Assembly: GCA_020057405.1 (NCBI GenBank)
Contig: JAGVFW010000004.1
Coordinates: forward strand, 1-64,000
Length of the DNA stretch: 64,000 nt
From: an archaeon
GTDB taxonomy: Archaea > Micrarchaeota > Micrarchaeia > Norongarragalinales > UBA97
Reading direction: 5' to 3'
Within the stretch, counting starts at the first letter, position 1. The number at the start of each line of letters is the position of its first letter. The position numbers were made by a program, and so were the translations under genes. The notes below the pieces were generated by a model. It saw only the letters and a program-made list of their open reading frames with translations, did no database searches and had not been told where the DNA came from. This document shows positions 25,478-33,801 of the stretch, one piece after another.

Positions 25478-26682
25478 GCCTTTAGTACGCGCTCGAGGGC
25501 CGCGTCAACTTCCCCCTCGCTAAGCAATTCGAACAATTCTTCGACCGCGGCTTTCGGCATTTCTTCGCTCGTGATTTCCTTTTCCTTCAGCTTGTGCTTC
25601 AGTATCTCTGCAGCGACTTCACCGGCGCTCTTCTTCTCGGTGCGCATCCGGCGCAAAAACTCGATTTTTTCCTTGAGCTCCAGGCTGCCGAGTTCCTTGT
25701 CAAGCGCAAGCTTAAGCTTGTCGGCGTATTTTGCTTCAAGTGCGGTCGTGTCAACCGCCTGTGAGGAGAGGCCCTTGGCGAGCGTGCCGGTCAGCTTGAG
25801 CTTGACTTGGGGTGGCTGGCTGTTGTTCTTGCCCGCGATTTCGGCAAGCACCGCCTCGGCCTGCGAAAGCACTTGCTGTGCTGACGCGTCCTTAAACTGC
25901 AGCTCGCGGAAGAAAAACGGCCGCGAAGTGATTTCGACAAACTGCAGCGACTTTCGAGCCGTGTCAAACAAGTAGTAGCCCTTGGGGTTTGCCTCGGGCA
26001 GCTTCATTTGCGTCACCACAGTACTGCCGGGAATGATTAAGTGCTTGCCCCCCTGCCGCAGTTCCTGGCGCCAGTGGATGTGGCCGTTGATGTACAAGTC
26101 AAATCCGTCCGGCAAGTCAGCCATCGCCATCGCGCTTTCGTCCTGCGGAATCAGCTCGCGCACGCTCTGGTGGAACATGAAAACATTGAAGGCCCCCTCT
26201 ACGGGCTTAAAGTCCATCAGCTTTAGGGCCTGGGCCGCCATTTCCTCTGGCACCCCGCCCATCGCTTGTACGCAAACGCGCTCAATGTCGGCGCCCACGC
26301 GCTTTTCGACGAAGATTTTGCGCGCATGGGCGTTGACGAGGAGACCGGCGGTGTGGAAAAACTCGATGACGTTTGAGAGGCCCTTAGCCCGCCTCTCGTG
26401 GGTGCCGTAAATCGCGATTACGGGATTGTCGGTTCGCTCGAAGGAAACGTCATCGGACTCTAGAATGCGCTGGCGCGTGCCCGAACCTGCACCCTTTGCG
26501 TCCTGAAAAGCGATTGCAGCTTCGTGAAGCGTCTCTTGCCTGGGCACGCGAACATCAAAGAGGTCGCCGGGGGCCAGGATTACATCGGCGCGGCTGCGTG
26601 CGTCAACCATCGCCTCGCGCGCCTGCGGGAAAGCATCGGCGTTGTAGCCAAAGTGAAAGTCGCTTACAACCGCAATAATCAA
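25474..26682 (-). CDS. mre11: Mre11/SbcD-like DNA repair nuclease
   Basis: 402 residues. Calcineurin-like phosphodiesterase motifs: SDFHFGYN, APGDLFDV, IAIYGTHERR, FMFHQS and NGHIHWRQ, with a C-terminal capping domain and a helical Rad50-binding-like end. Motif III normally reads GNHD/GNHE; here it is GTHE, so the metal-binding asparagine is a threonine. No Rad50, HerA or NurA gene is in the window. TTG 26682 has GGGAGG at good spacing. Expected role: end processing at double-strand breaks. Confidence 0.85.
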   Translation of the reverse strand: MIIAVVSDFHFGYNADAFPQAREAMVDARSRADVILAPGDLFDVRVPRQETLHEAAIAFQDAKGAGSGTRQRILESDDVSFERTDNPVIAIYGTHERRAKGLSNVIEFFHTAGLLVNAHARKIFVEKRVGADIERVCVQAMGGVPEEMAAQALKLMDFKPVEGAFNVFMFHQSVRELIPQDESAMAMADLPDGFDLYINGHIHWRQELRQGGKHLIIPGSTVVTQMKLPEANPKGYYLFDTARKSLQFVEITSRPFFFRELQFKDASAQQVLSQAEAVLAEIAGKNNSQPPQVKLKLTGTLAKGLSSQAVDTTALEAKYADKLKLALDKELGSLELKEKIEFLRRMRTEKKSAGEVAAEILKHKLKEKEITSEEMPKAAVEELFELLSEGEVDAALERVLKA

Positions 26683-26785
26683 AACAAAACCTCCCCCGGC
26701 AATTACGCGGCTTCATGCCCGCAAACCGTATTAAGAAGAGAACGGGTAATAAAAGCGCTGCTGCAGAAATGGGTGACTAAAGAGA

Positions 26786-27214
26786 GTGCAAAAGAAAATG
26801 ATTGAGTGGCTCACCTACGCCATCGGCGCAATGCTGTTCTTCTCCGCAGCCAACGTCATACTCAAGGCAATCCTCTCGCGGCCTGACGCCCAAGGCGTTG
26901 ACTTCCAGGTACTCGCAATCGCCGCAGTCGCCATTGTCACCGTCCTCGCTGCCGCCTACGCGCTCGGCTATCTGAAAATCTCGCAGCAAACCGCACTCAT
27001 GGCCCTTGCATTCATTGTCCTCGCCTCAGCCGGATTTGCCCTCATGCTCAAGGCCTTCACGCAAGGCAAGGCCGGGACAGTCGCTGCAGTCCTCTCGCTA
27101 AGCACGGTTGCCGTTGCAATCCTGGCGTACTTTTTCCTAGGCGAGCGGTTCACCACAAAAGAAATGATTGCAATGGCCCTAGCGACTGCCAGCCTCATTG
27201 CACTCGTAGTGTAA
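26786..27214 (+). CDS. EamA/DMT-type half transporter, four to five membrane helices
   Basis: 142 residues, almost entirely hydrophobic. One EamA unit: TYAIGAMLFFSAANVILKAIL at the start, GKAGTVAAVLSLSTVAVAILAYFFLGERFTTKEMIAMALATASLIAL at the end, the last being the usual EamA end motif. It has half the length of standard drug/metabolite transporters and so should work as a dimer. GTG 26786 after GGGTGA is likely; ATG 26798 is possible. Substrate unknown. Confidence 0.8.
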   Translation: MQKKMIEWLTYAIGAMLFFSAANVILKAILSRPDAQGVDFQVLAIAAVAIVTVLAAAYALGYLKISQQTALMALAFIVLASAGFALMLKAFTQGKAGTVAAVLSLSTVAVAILAYFFLGERFTTKEMIAMALATASLIALVV

Positions 27215-27229
27215 GAAAATCGGAGCAGC

Positions 27230-28189
27230 TCAATTCTGGTTCTTCAGCTTGGCAAGCGTTTCTTCCACGCACTTCAAAAGCGCTTTCTCAGTAAGTTCGG
27301 GCTTGCCTTTTGCCCCACCGACGTTCTCGTGCCCGCCGCCGCTTCCCTTCATTGCCCTGCCGGCGGCTTCCATCACGCGGCCGACGCTTAAGCCGGTTAA
27401 AGTCTCGCGCTTGACTCCGCTAATGCGCCCCCGGCCGGCGTTGGCGACGAAGGCAACGTCGCAGCCTGCGCCAACGAGGGCTGTAGCGCACGCAAGCTCG
27501 AAGGCGCTTGAGAAGCAAGAGCCGACGACGAGGTCGCCTTGCCGCTCAACCTGCACCCGCTGGAGTGCCTTTAGCCTTGCGATGCGCTCACTTGCGTCCT
27601 CATGCTTTGCGACTAAGGCGAGCACTTGCGAATATGAGAGGCGCGTGAGCGACAGGAGGTGGCCGAATGCGGTGAAAGTTCCTTTGCCCGCGCTTTTGAA
27701 GAACGCGCTGTCGTGCAAAATGCCTGCAGCCAAGAGAAGAGCGGTTTTTTCGGACGGCTTTTTGCGGGCGGCTGCGAAAAGCTCGTAGACGACTTCGCAG
27801 CTGCTGCTTTTGGCTGACTCAATCAGCACGGCGTTGGAGGGAATGCGCTTGCTGTGCACGTGGTGGTCGATTAGCAGGCGCTTGCCCTTGAAGGCCAGTA
27901 CGGCATCCCTAAAGCCACCCAACAGGTCGGCGTTACTCACGTCACAAAAGACTATGTTGTCGTAGCCGGCTAGTTCGCCGGCTGCTAGAGTGCGGGGCAA
28001 TGGCAGCGACAGGCGCGTAAGAAGATGCCTTGCCGAGGCGGAGAGGCCGTCAACGGCAGCCACTTCGGAACGCGGCAAGAGCTGGGAGACGGCGATTGCG
28101 CTTGCGACCGCGTCGACGTCGCCCAAGGAATGGAATGTCACTAGCGTGCGGCCGCGCAATGCCTTAAGAGTGCCCAAGAATTCTTTCAT
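27230..28189 (-). CDS. DHH/DHHA1 phosphoesterase
   Basis: 319 residues. HSLGDVDAVASAIAV and CDVSNAD give the early metal motifs, LLIDHHVHSK is the DHH motif, and GSGGGHENVGGAKG is the DHHA1 glycine-rich substrate loop. The family includes nanoRNases and RecJ-like nucleases; a bare DHH-DHHA1 layout suggests short oligonucleotides or cyclic dinucleotides as substrate. It lies downstream of prefoldin beta and Pcc1 as in many archaea. Confidence 0.88.
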   Translation of the reverse strand: MKEFLGTLKALRGRTLVTFHSLGDVDAVASAIAVSQLLPRSEVAAVDGLSASARHLLTRLSLPLPRTLAAGELAGYDNIVFCDVSNADLLGGFRDAVLAFKGKRLLIDHHVHSKRIPSNAVLIESAKSSSCEVVYELFAAARKKPSEKTALLLAAGILHDSAFFKSAGKGTFTAFGHLLSLTRLSYSQVLALVAKHEDASERIARLKALQRVQVERQGDLVVGSCFSSAFELACATALVGAGCDVAFVANAGRGRISGVKRETLTGLSVGRVMEAAGRAMKGSGGGHENVGGAKGKPELTEKALLKCVEETLAKLKNQN

Positions 28190-28243
28190 CGAAAAAAGCT
28201 AACGCTGAACCTCAATAAAAAAGCACGGATGCCTTGCGCCGCC

Positions 28244-28630
28244 TTAACGCCTTGAAGGGGGTTTTGGCGAAGCGCCGTCGCCGCCAAGCGAAAATCCTTT
28301 TTCGGCCTTGCGCAGCTTGTCCTGCAGCTCGAGCAGGCGGGAGCTTAGCTTCTCCTCTTGCTTGGCGAGCATGCCAGCGCGCAGTTCGAGCGTCTCCTTT
28401 TCAGAAGCGAGGTCTTTTTGCAGCTCGTCCTTTGATTTTGGCACGAGCACATTGCCAACGCTTTTGAAGAACTTGGCGTCGCCTGCGGCCTTGCCAAGCT
28501 CGTCGCCGACTTTTGACATCTCGGCCAGCTGTAGCTGAATTTGCTGCTTTTGCATCAGCACCATCTGGAGCTGCTGCTGGGCGTTCTGGAATTCGTTTAC
28601 GTCTTTTCTGGTTTCGTCACTCATTTCCAT
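28244..28630 (-). CDS. pfdB: Prefoldin beta subunit
   Basis: 128 residues. Two long coiled-coil helices (FQNAQQQLQMVLMQKQQIQLQLAEM and KDLASEKETLELRAGMLAKQEEKLSSRLLELQDKL) with the beta hairpin between (AKFFKSVGNVLVPKSK), the standard beta prefoldin layout. Prefoldin is a hexameric jellyfish chaperone that hands unfolded chains to the chaperonin. The start ATG 28630 follows AGGTGA. The C-terminus has a short Gly/Pro/Ser tail. Confidence 0.93.
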   Translation of the reverse strand: MEMSDETRKDVNEFQNAQQQLQMVLMQKQQIQLQLAEMSKVGDELGKAAGDAKFFKSVGNVLVPKSKDELQKDLASEKETLELRAGMLAKQEEKLSSRLLELQDKLRKAEKGFSLGGDGASPKPPSRR

Positions 28631-28677
28631 CTAAAATCACCTGAATAACGAGATAAGGGCGAAAAAGGATTATTAAG

Positions 28678-28914
28678 CTACTTGCGGGTGGCCTTTGTCG
28701 AGTCCAGGAACACTTTTAAGTCACGGAACAGGCTCGTCGTGCGCGCCCGAAGCGCGGCAAAATCCTTGGCAGTAATCACTGCAGTAAAGGCGCTGCCCTT
28801 AGCCGCGTACCTTACTTGCGCGCGGGCGCTCTCGAGACCCTCCGGGGCAACAGCCTTTAGTGCCAGTTTTGCCTGGCTTGCGGACTCCATTGGAACTTCA
28901 ATCTCGGATTTCAT
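28678..28914 (-). CDS. pcc1: KEOPS complex subunit Pcc1
   Basis: 78 residues, full length for Pcc1. ALKAVAPEGLES and the C-terminal helix LRARTTSLFRDLKVFLDSTK match the family, which forms the dimer at the end of the KEOPS complex making t6A in tRNA. Its start overlaps the antiporter stop by four bases (ATGA). Placement beside prefoldin beta and near Brix is the normal archaeal neighbourhood. Confidence 0.88.
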   Translation of the reverse strand: MKSEIEVPMESASQAKLALKAVAPEGLESARAQVRYAAKGSAFTAVITAKDFAALRARTTSLFRDLKVFLDSTKATRK

Positions 28915-30512
28915 CGCCGCGCCCTCTTTTTGGAGGTTTTTTCGAGAGCCTCGATTTCGGCTAAGCGGTCAAGCTGGATTGAGAACTTTTCGACAAGCTG
29001 GCTGTAGTCCTGCTCGACGATTTCCTTGTTCTCGTAAGCGTTTTCAAGCGCGTTTAGCTGCGTGATAAGCACTTCCCTGACTTTTTGCGCGCGGGCACGT
29101 TCCTCGACTTGGGGTGCCTGCGTGATTATTGCGTCAAGCTTGGCTTCAATGACGGCCATGCCGCGCTCGAGTTCCTTGTTGATTTCCTCGTACATTCGGT
29201 TGCTGACTAGGCCGGCCTTCCATTCTTCGCGCAAGTGCCGCCAAGCAATCATCATCGTCTTGAGCTCGGTTGCTAGCCGACGGTAGCTTTCCCCGATAGA
29301 GTCCTCCGAAACGCCCATCAGTCCGCGCACCGCGCGCGTTGCAGTAAGGCTCGTGATAAGCACGGTGAGGATGATTACGACGATGGTGATGTTGAATATC
29401 GCCTCGGCCTCGGCCGCCGGGAACACGCCGCTTGCAGAGCGGGCGAGGATGATGGAGGCAAGGGCTGCCGATACGCTGCCGCGCGGGCCGCCAAGCCACG
29501 CGATTAGCGCTTTTTCCCTAAACGAGAAGCTGCGGTCGAAAACCATGCTGACGAAAATGGTGAGGGGGCGCACGATTAGCATGAAGGAGACGGCGATGAG
29601 GCTGCCAACGAACAGGTAGGGCGAGAGCTTGGCGAGCTGCACTTCTGCGCCAAGCACGAGGAAAATCACCGAGATTGCGAGGAAGTTAAGGTCATCCCAA
29701 AGGGAGAGCGTGCGCAGGCGGTTGATGCTGTCAACGCCGGGTCCCTGCAAAAACTGGCGGAAGATTAGGGCGGTGACGACGACGGTTATCACGCTGCTGA
29801 TGCCTAGCGTCTCTGACACGCTGTAGGAAACGAGGAGGATGACTAGCGAGGCGAGGACGAGGTTGCTCTCGATGCGGAACTGGCGGAACAGTTCGGCAAA
29901 TGCAAAGCCTATGACCGCACCGACTATAGTGCTGGCGGCCGCGATGTAAATGAACCGAAAAACGCCCTCGCTGATTGAAATGGAGCCGCCCGTTGCCAGG
30001 CCAAGCACTATCAGGAAGATTGTAATTGCGCTTGCGTCGTTAAGCGCGGTCTCGGCTTCAAGCACGGTCGAGAGGCGTTTGTTGATGTTGAGCTTTCGGA
30101 GGACTGGAATGATGGCGGCCGGGTCGGTGCTCGCCAGGATTGCGCCAAGCAAAAGGCTTGAGAGCCATGAGAGGCCGAGGAACAGGTGGGAAAAGAAGGC
30201 GAGGCCGCCGACGGTGACTACGACTGCTACGGTGTTTATCGAGAAAACCGTGAGCCAGATGCTCCTAAGCGCGCGGACGTCGGTCTTCATCCCGTCGTAA
30301 AACAAGATTATTGGAACTGCAAAAAGCGCGAGGGAATCGAGGCTGATGCCGAGTTCGGCTGGCTTAAGGAGACCGAGCACGTCGCCGCCCATAAGATAAC
30401 CGGTCAAGAGAAGCGGGAGGACTTCGGGAATGCGAAGGCTGCGGCCAACGCGCGCAGCGGCTACGCCGGCAACAATGATGAGAATCAACTGGTTGATTGC
30501 CAACTGCGACAT
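28911..30512 (-). CDS. CPA1-type Na+/H+ antiporter with long cytoplasmic tail
   Basis: 533 residues with about 12 membrane helices and a ~130-residue coiled-coil tail. The sodium/proton exchanger motifs ASTDPAAIIPVLR and EAETALNDASA (ND in the sixth helix region) and GPRGSVSAALASIILA are present. CPA1 proteins expel Na+ for H+. It sits between Brix and Pcc1, genes commonly near each other in archaea, so it looks inserted into a housekeeping operon yet is fully coupled by overlaps. Confidence 0.9.
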   Translation of the reverse strand: MSQLAINQLILIIVAGVAAARVGRSLRIPEVLPLLLTGYLMGGDVLGLLKPAELGISLDSLALFAVPIILFYDGMKTDVRALRSIWLTVFSINTVAVVVTVGGLAFFSHLFLGLSWLSSLLLGAILASTDPAAIIPVLRKLNINKRLSTVLEAETALNDASAITIFLIVLGLATGGSISISEGVFRFIYIAAASTIVGAVIGFAFAELFRQFRIESNLVLASLVILLVSYSVSETLGISSVITVVVTALIFRQFLQGPGVDSINRLRTLSLWDDLNFLAISVIFLVLGAEVQLAKLSPYLFVGSLIAVSFMLIVRPLTIFVSMVFDRSFSFREKALIAWLGGPRGSVSAALASIILARSASGVFPAAEAEAIFNITIVVIILTVLITSLTATRAVRGLMGVSEDSIGESYRRLATELKTMMIAWRHLREEWKAGLVSNRMYEEINKELERGMAVIEAKLDAIITQAPQVEERARAQKVREVLITQLNALENAYENKEIVEQDYSQLVEKFSIQLDRLAEIEALEKTSKKRARR

Positions 30513-30514
30513 TA

Positions 30515-30973
30515 CTAGTCACCAGCCAGCCGCAGTATTTTAACCAGTGGGCCGACGGGACGGCCGTCGAGCGAAAAAGAGAGTGAGGAAGAGGATGCGC
30601 TCGCGATGAGTGAGGCATTGGCGTCGGGCTCGACCCCAAGGAGCTCCAGGATTTTGCTGCCCGTCGCGTCTGTTGCAACACCGCCGACTTGCTTGAAGAG
30701 GCGCGGCTTGTCCTCCGGGGCTATGATGCCGGAAAGAATCAGGCTAGGCCGCCATTCATTGCCCTCAAGGAAAGCGAACTTGCGCGGGTTGCCGTGGTCC
30801 TCGCCGATTAGGAGCACGCGGCTAATGCCAAGGGCGTCTGCGCGCTCGACGATTTCGGCAATGCTGCGCTTGCCACGGTTCTCGGACTTGGCTCCAAGCA
30901 AGGCAACGAGCCAATGGACTAGCCTGCGGGTGAGGACTGAAGGCTTTCGGGAGGTGGTAATGTAGAGTGCCAT
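30515..30973 (-). CDS. Brix-domain ribosome biogenesis protein
   Basis: 152 residues. The N-terminus MALYITTSRKPS and later NRGKRSIAEIVERADALGISRVLLIGEDHGNPRKFAFLEG are the archaeal Brix/IMP4-like signature (Mil proteins), expected to bind rRNA in subunit assembly. The ORF track begins at 31072 in an unrelated leader; ATG 30973 is the start, five bases after the stop of a 29-codon membrane ORF. The stop is three bases ahead of the antiporter ATG. Confidence 0.85.
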   Translation of the reverse strand: MALYITTSRKPSVLTRRLVHWLVALLGAKSENRGKRSIAEIVERADALGISRVLLIGEDHGNPRKFAFLEGNEWRPSLILSGIIAPEDKPRLFKQVGGVATDATGSKILELLGVEPDANASLIASASSSSLSFSLDGRPVGPLVKILRLAGD

Positions 30974-30978
30974 TTCAA

Positions 30979-31068
30979 TCAACCGGGCCAGAACTCGCGT
31001 ACGAAGGCAAACACCGAGTAGGCGGCAAGGGCGACTACGGCGAGCCAAATTACTAGACGGAGCTTCAC
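30979..31068 (-). CDS. Tiny single-pass membrane protein (29 residues)
   Basis: GTG 31068 to TGA 30979 encodes a basic start (VKLRL), a hydrophobic helix (VIWLAVVALAAYSVFAFV) and a charged end (REFWPG): a complete membrane-protein layout in a stretch otherwise empty. Five bases separate it from the Brix ATG. Too short for the ORF track. No homologue recognised; the layout, not just openness, supports it. Confidence 0.45.
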   Translation of the reverse strand: MKLRLVIWLAVVALAAYSVFAFVREFWPG

Positions 31069-31096
31069 GCAAGGATTAGGCCGCCCTAGGCTTAAA

Positions 31097-33310
31097 TTAC
31101 TTGAGTGGGGGCTTGTAGAACCGCATCAGGCTCGCGTTCGTCGTCACGGAAACGCTGGAAAGCGCCATTGCCGCACCCGCAATAGCTGGGTTAAGCATAA
31201 AGCCGGTGAATGAATAGAGCACGCCTGCCGCAATTGGAACGCCGACAAGGTTGTAGGCAAAAGCCCAAAACAGGTTCTCCCGGATTTTGCCCATCGTGTA
31301 GCGGCTCAAGTCGATTGCGGTAATCACGTCACGCAAGTCGTTCTTCACAAGCACGATGTCGCCAGCCTCGATGGCCACGTCGGTGCCGCTGCCAATCGCG
31401 ATGCCCACATCAGCAGCCGCTAGCGCTGGCGCGTCGTTGATGCCGTCGCCAACGAAAGCCACTTTGCGGCCTTCAGCCTGGAGCTTGCGCACTTGCGCCT
31501 CCTTCTGTTCGGGAAGAACTTCGGCCAAAACCTCGTCAATTCCCGCTTGGCCGCCAATCGCTGCTGCAGTGCGCTTATTGTCGCCAGTAATCATGGCCAC
31601 GCGCAATCCCATCTTCTTGAGCTGCGTGACAGCAGCAGGAGTAGTGGACTTTATAGTGTCCGCAACCGCAAGAACTCCCGCAACTTTCCCGCCGACTGCA
31701 AGAAGCACTGCAGTCTTGCCTTGGCGCTCAAGTGAGGCGAGTGAGCGCTCTGCAGCCGCGTCCACGCGGACTTTGCCAAACGCCATCAGCTTGCGCGTGC
31801 CGACAAGCACCCGCCTGCCGGAAACCACGGCCTCGACTCCCTTGCCCGAATGAGACTTGAACTTCGAGACTGCCGCAGGCTTGATTCGTCGCGCCTTGAC
31901 GCCAAAAACAATTGCCTCGGCAACCGGATGTTCGGAGTGCATCTCGGCCCCGGCTGCAATCGACAAGAGCTGGTGTTGCGAAAAGCCGCCAAGCGCAACC
32001 ACATCGGTGAGCTTGGGCTTGCCCTCGGTGAGTGTGCCAGTCTTGTCAAACACCACCGTGTCGATATCGCGAGCCGACTGCAGCGCCTTTGATGTCTTGA
32101 AGAGAATGCCGTGCTCAGCACCAAGGCCTGTTCCCATCACGATTGCGGTTGGCGTTGCGAGGCCAAGGGCGCACGGGCAGGCGATGATGAGGACCGCAAC
32201 CGCTGCGGTAAAAGCAAACGGCAGGGTCGCTCCTGCAACGAAATACCAGTAGACAAACGCGAGGGCAGAAACTAGGGCAACCGCGGGCACAAAATACGCG
32301 CTCACCTTGTCAACGAGCTCCTGGATTGGCGCCTTGCTTGCCTGCGCGTCCTGTACCATCTTAATGATTTGGGCGAGCATGGTCTCGCTGCCAACCTTGG
32401 TTGCCTTAAAGCGCAGAAAACCGTTCTTGTTTATGGTCGCACCGATGACGGTGCCGCCCTTTTTCTTGAGAACAGGCATGCTTTCCCCAGTCACCATCGA
32501 CTCGTCAACCGCGCTCTCGCCATCGACGACGATACCGTCAACCGGAATTTTTTCGCCGGGCTTCACAAGGACAATGTCGCCAACGAGAACCTGCTCGATT
32601 GGCACTTCAACCTCGCGGCCCTTGCGCACAACACGGGCAGTCTTTGCCTGCATGCCAATGAGCTTCTTTATCGCCTCGCTCGTGCGACCGCGGGCGCGCG
32701 CTTCGAGGAGCTTGCCAAGCGCGATGAAGGTTAGAAGGAAGGTGGCGACCTCGTAGTAAAGCGCACCCGGGAAACCAAGCGTGGTTGCCACGCTGAAGGC
32801 AAAGGCGGCGCCAACGCCAATGGCAAGAAGCGAGTCCATCGACGGGCTGCCGACGAGAATCGCCTTCGCGCCGCGCACGAAAATCACGCGGTTGACCCAA
32901 AGCACGGCACTAGCGAGCAGCATCTGAGCGATTCCGGCAGAGGGCATTAGCTCCTCTGGCACGAAGGCCGGAACAATCCCCAGTTCGGACAAGAACATAG
33001 CAAAAAGCGGCAGGCTGAGCGCTAGCGAGAACTTGAAGCGGAAGGCGTAAGACGCGATTTCCTTCTCCCGCGCCTCCTTTTCCGTGTCCGTGCCTACTGG
33101 CCACGGCTCGGCGTCAAAGCCCGCGTCAATGACGGCATTGCGCAACTCGTCGAAGGAAGCAGAGCCTTCAACGTCGGCGCGGTCGCCGGCAACGAGGGCG
33201 CTGGAAACGCCTTTTACTGAGCGCAAGGACCGCTCAATTTTAGCCAAGTCGGCTTTTGCTGAAGCGCCCAGTATGTGTAAAACGAGTTTTCCTGCCATCG
33301 TAATTCTCAC
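31097..33310 (-). CDS. copA: Copper-transporting P1B-type ATPase
   Basis: 737 residues. Eight-helix P1B architecture with the CPC metal site ([16 protein letters not shown]), phosphorylation site [17 protein letters not shown] actuator motif, HP motif (SEHPVAEAI) and [10 protein letters not shown] hinge. CPC together with C-terminal N/MxxSS ([14 protein letters not shown]) points to Cu+ export. The N-terminal HMA-like domain lacks its CxxC ([10 protein letters not shown]), so metal must come from the separate chaperones downstream in the cluster. GTG 33310 overlaps the preceding stop (GTGA); ATG 33298 is an alternative. Confidence 0.93.
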   Translation of the reverse strand: MRITMAGKLVLHILGASAKADLAKIERSLRSVKGVSSALVAGDRADVEGSASFDELRNAVIDAGFDAEPWPVGTDTEKEAREKEIASYAFRFKFSLALSLPLFAMFLSELGIVPAFVPEELMPSAGIAQMLLASAVLWVNRVIFVRGAKAILVGSPSMDSLLAIGVGAAFAFSVATTLGFPGALYYEVATFLLTFIALGKLLEARARGRTSEAIKKLIGMQAKTARVVRKGREVEVPIEQVLVGDIVLVKPGEKIPVDGIVVDGESAVDESMVTGESMPVLKKKGGTVIGATINKNGFLRFKATKVGSETMLAQIIKMVQDAQASKAPIQELVDKVSAYFVPAVALVSALAFVYWYFVAGATLPFAFTAAVAVLIIACPCALGLATPTAIVMGTGLGAEHGILFKTSKALQSARDIDTVVFDKTGTLTEGKPKLTDVVALGGFSQHQLLSIAAGAEMHSEHPVAEAIVFGVKARRIKPAAVSKFKSHSGKGVEAVVSGRRVLVGTRKLMAFGKVRVDAAAERSLASLERQGKTAVLLAVGGKVAGVLAVADTIKSTTPAAVTQLKKMGLRVAMITGDNKRTAAAIGGQAGIDEVLAEVLPEQKEAQVRKLQAEGRKVAFVGDGINDAPALAAADVGIAIGSGTDVAIEAGDIVLVKNDLRDVITAIDLSRYTMGKIRENLFWAFAYNLVGVPIAAGVLYSFTGFMLNPAIAGAAMALSSVSVTTNASLMRFYKPPLK

Positions 33311-33513
33311 ACTGCCGTGTCGTAGCCAGCCTTCTTGACTGCCTCGCGTATCTGAGTAGGCGAAGCCGCACGCGGGTCGTAGTCAACAGCCATCTTGCCG
33401 GATGCGAAGCTCACGTCAACCCCGCTAACGCCGGCAACCTTGCCGACAGCCTTCTTAATGGTGGCCGCGCAGCTGGCGCAATCCATTCCGCTTACCTTGA
33501 AATTTGCTTTCAT
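33307..33513 (-). CDS. copZ: Copper chaperone, CopZ-like HMA domain
   Basis: 68 residues, single heavy-metal-associated domain with GMDCASC and the C-terminal KKAGYDTAV. It should bind Cu+ by the CxxC and pass it to CopA. The ORF track gives 127 residues; ATG 33513 (MKANFKVSG) fits the family and follows GGGGGTTGAG. It overlaps both neighbours by four bases. Confidence 0.9.
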   Translation of the reverse strand: MKANFKVSGMDCASCAATIKKAVGKVAGVSGVDVSFASGKMAVDYDPRAASPTQIREAVKKAGYDTAV

Positions 33514-33782
33514 TGTCTCAACCCCCAATTGTAAGTAACTGCGATTAGCCAGCCGACGAAACCGCCGACGAGCAAGCCGAGTGCCGCCCCGACAAACAAT
33601 CCGCCAAAACCAAAGGCGGGGCTGCCAAATTGCATCATGCCGTAATACCGCGAACCGAATGCGCCGGCCATCATGCCCGACGCCCCCCATCCGAAAAGCC
33701 CCATGCCCGCGTGCAGCACGACGCCAGTCAAGGCACCTGAAATTGTGGCGGCCTTTTCATTCAATTTTCCGTACATCTTCAT
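33510..33782 (-). CDS. Small Gly/Met-rich membrane protein of the copper operon
   Basis: 90 residues: a short polar start (KMYGKLNEKAATISG), one helix (LTGVVLHAGMGLFGWGASGMMAGAFG), and a second (FGGLFVGAALGLLVGGFVGWLIAVTY) with glycine-zipper spacing. Methionines face the membrane-helix regions, as in copper transport proteins. I do not recognise the family. ATG 33782 is chosen for spacing from GGGGTTG. The stop overlaps copZ (ATGA). Confidence 0.7.
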   Translation of the reverse strand: MKMYGKLNEKAATISGALTGVVLHAGMGLFGWGASGMMAGAFGSRYYGMMQFGSPAFGFGGLFVGAALGLLVGGFVGWLIAVTYNWGLRQ

Positions 33783-33801
33783 TCCCATCAACCCCAAAAT
33801 T

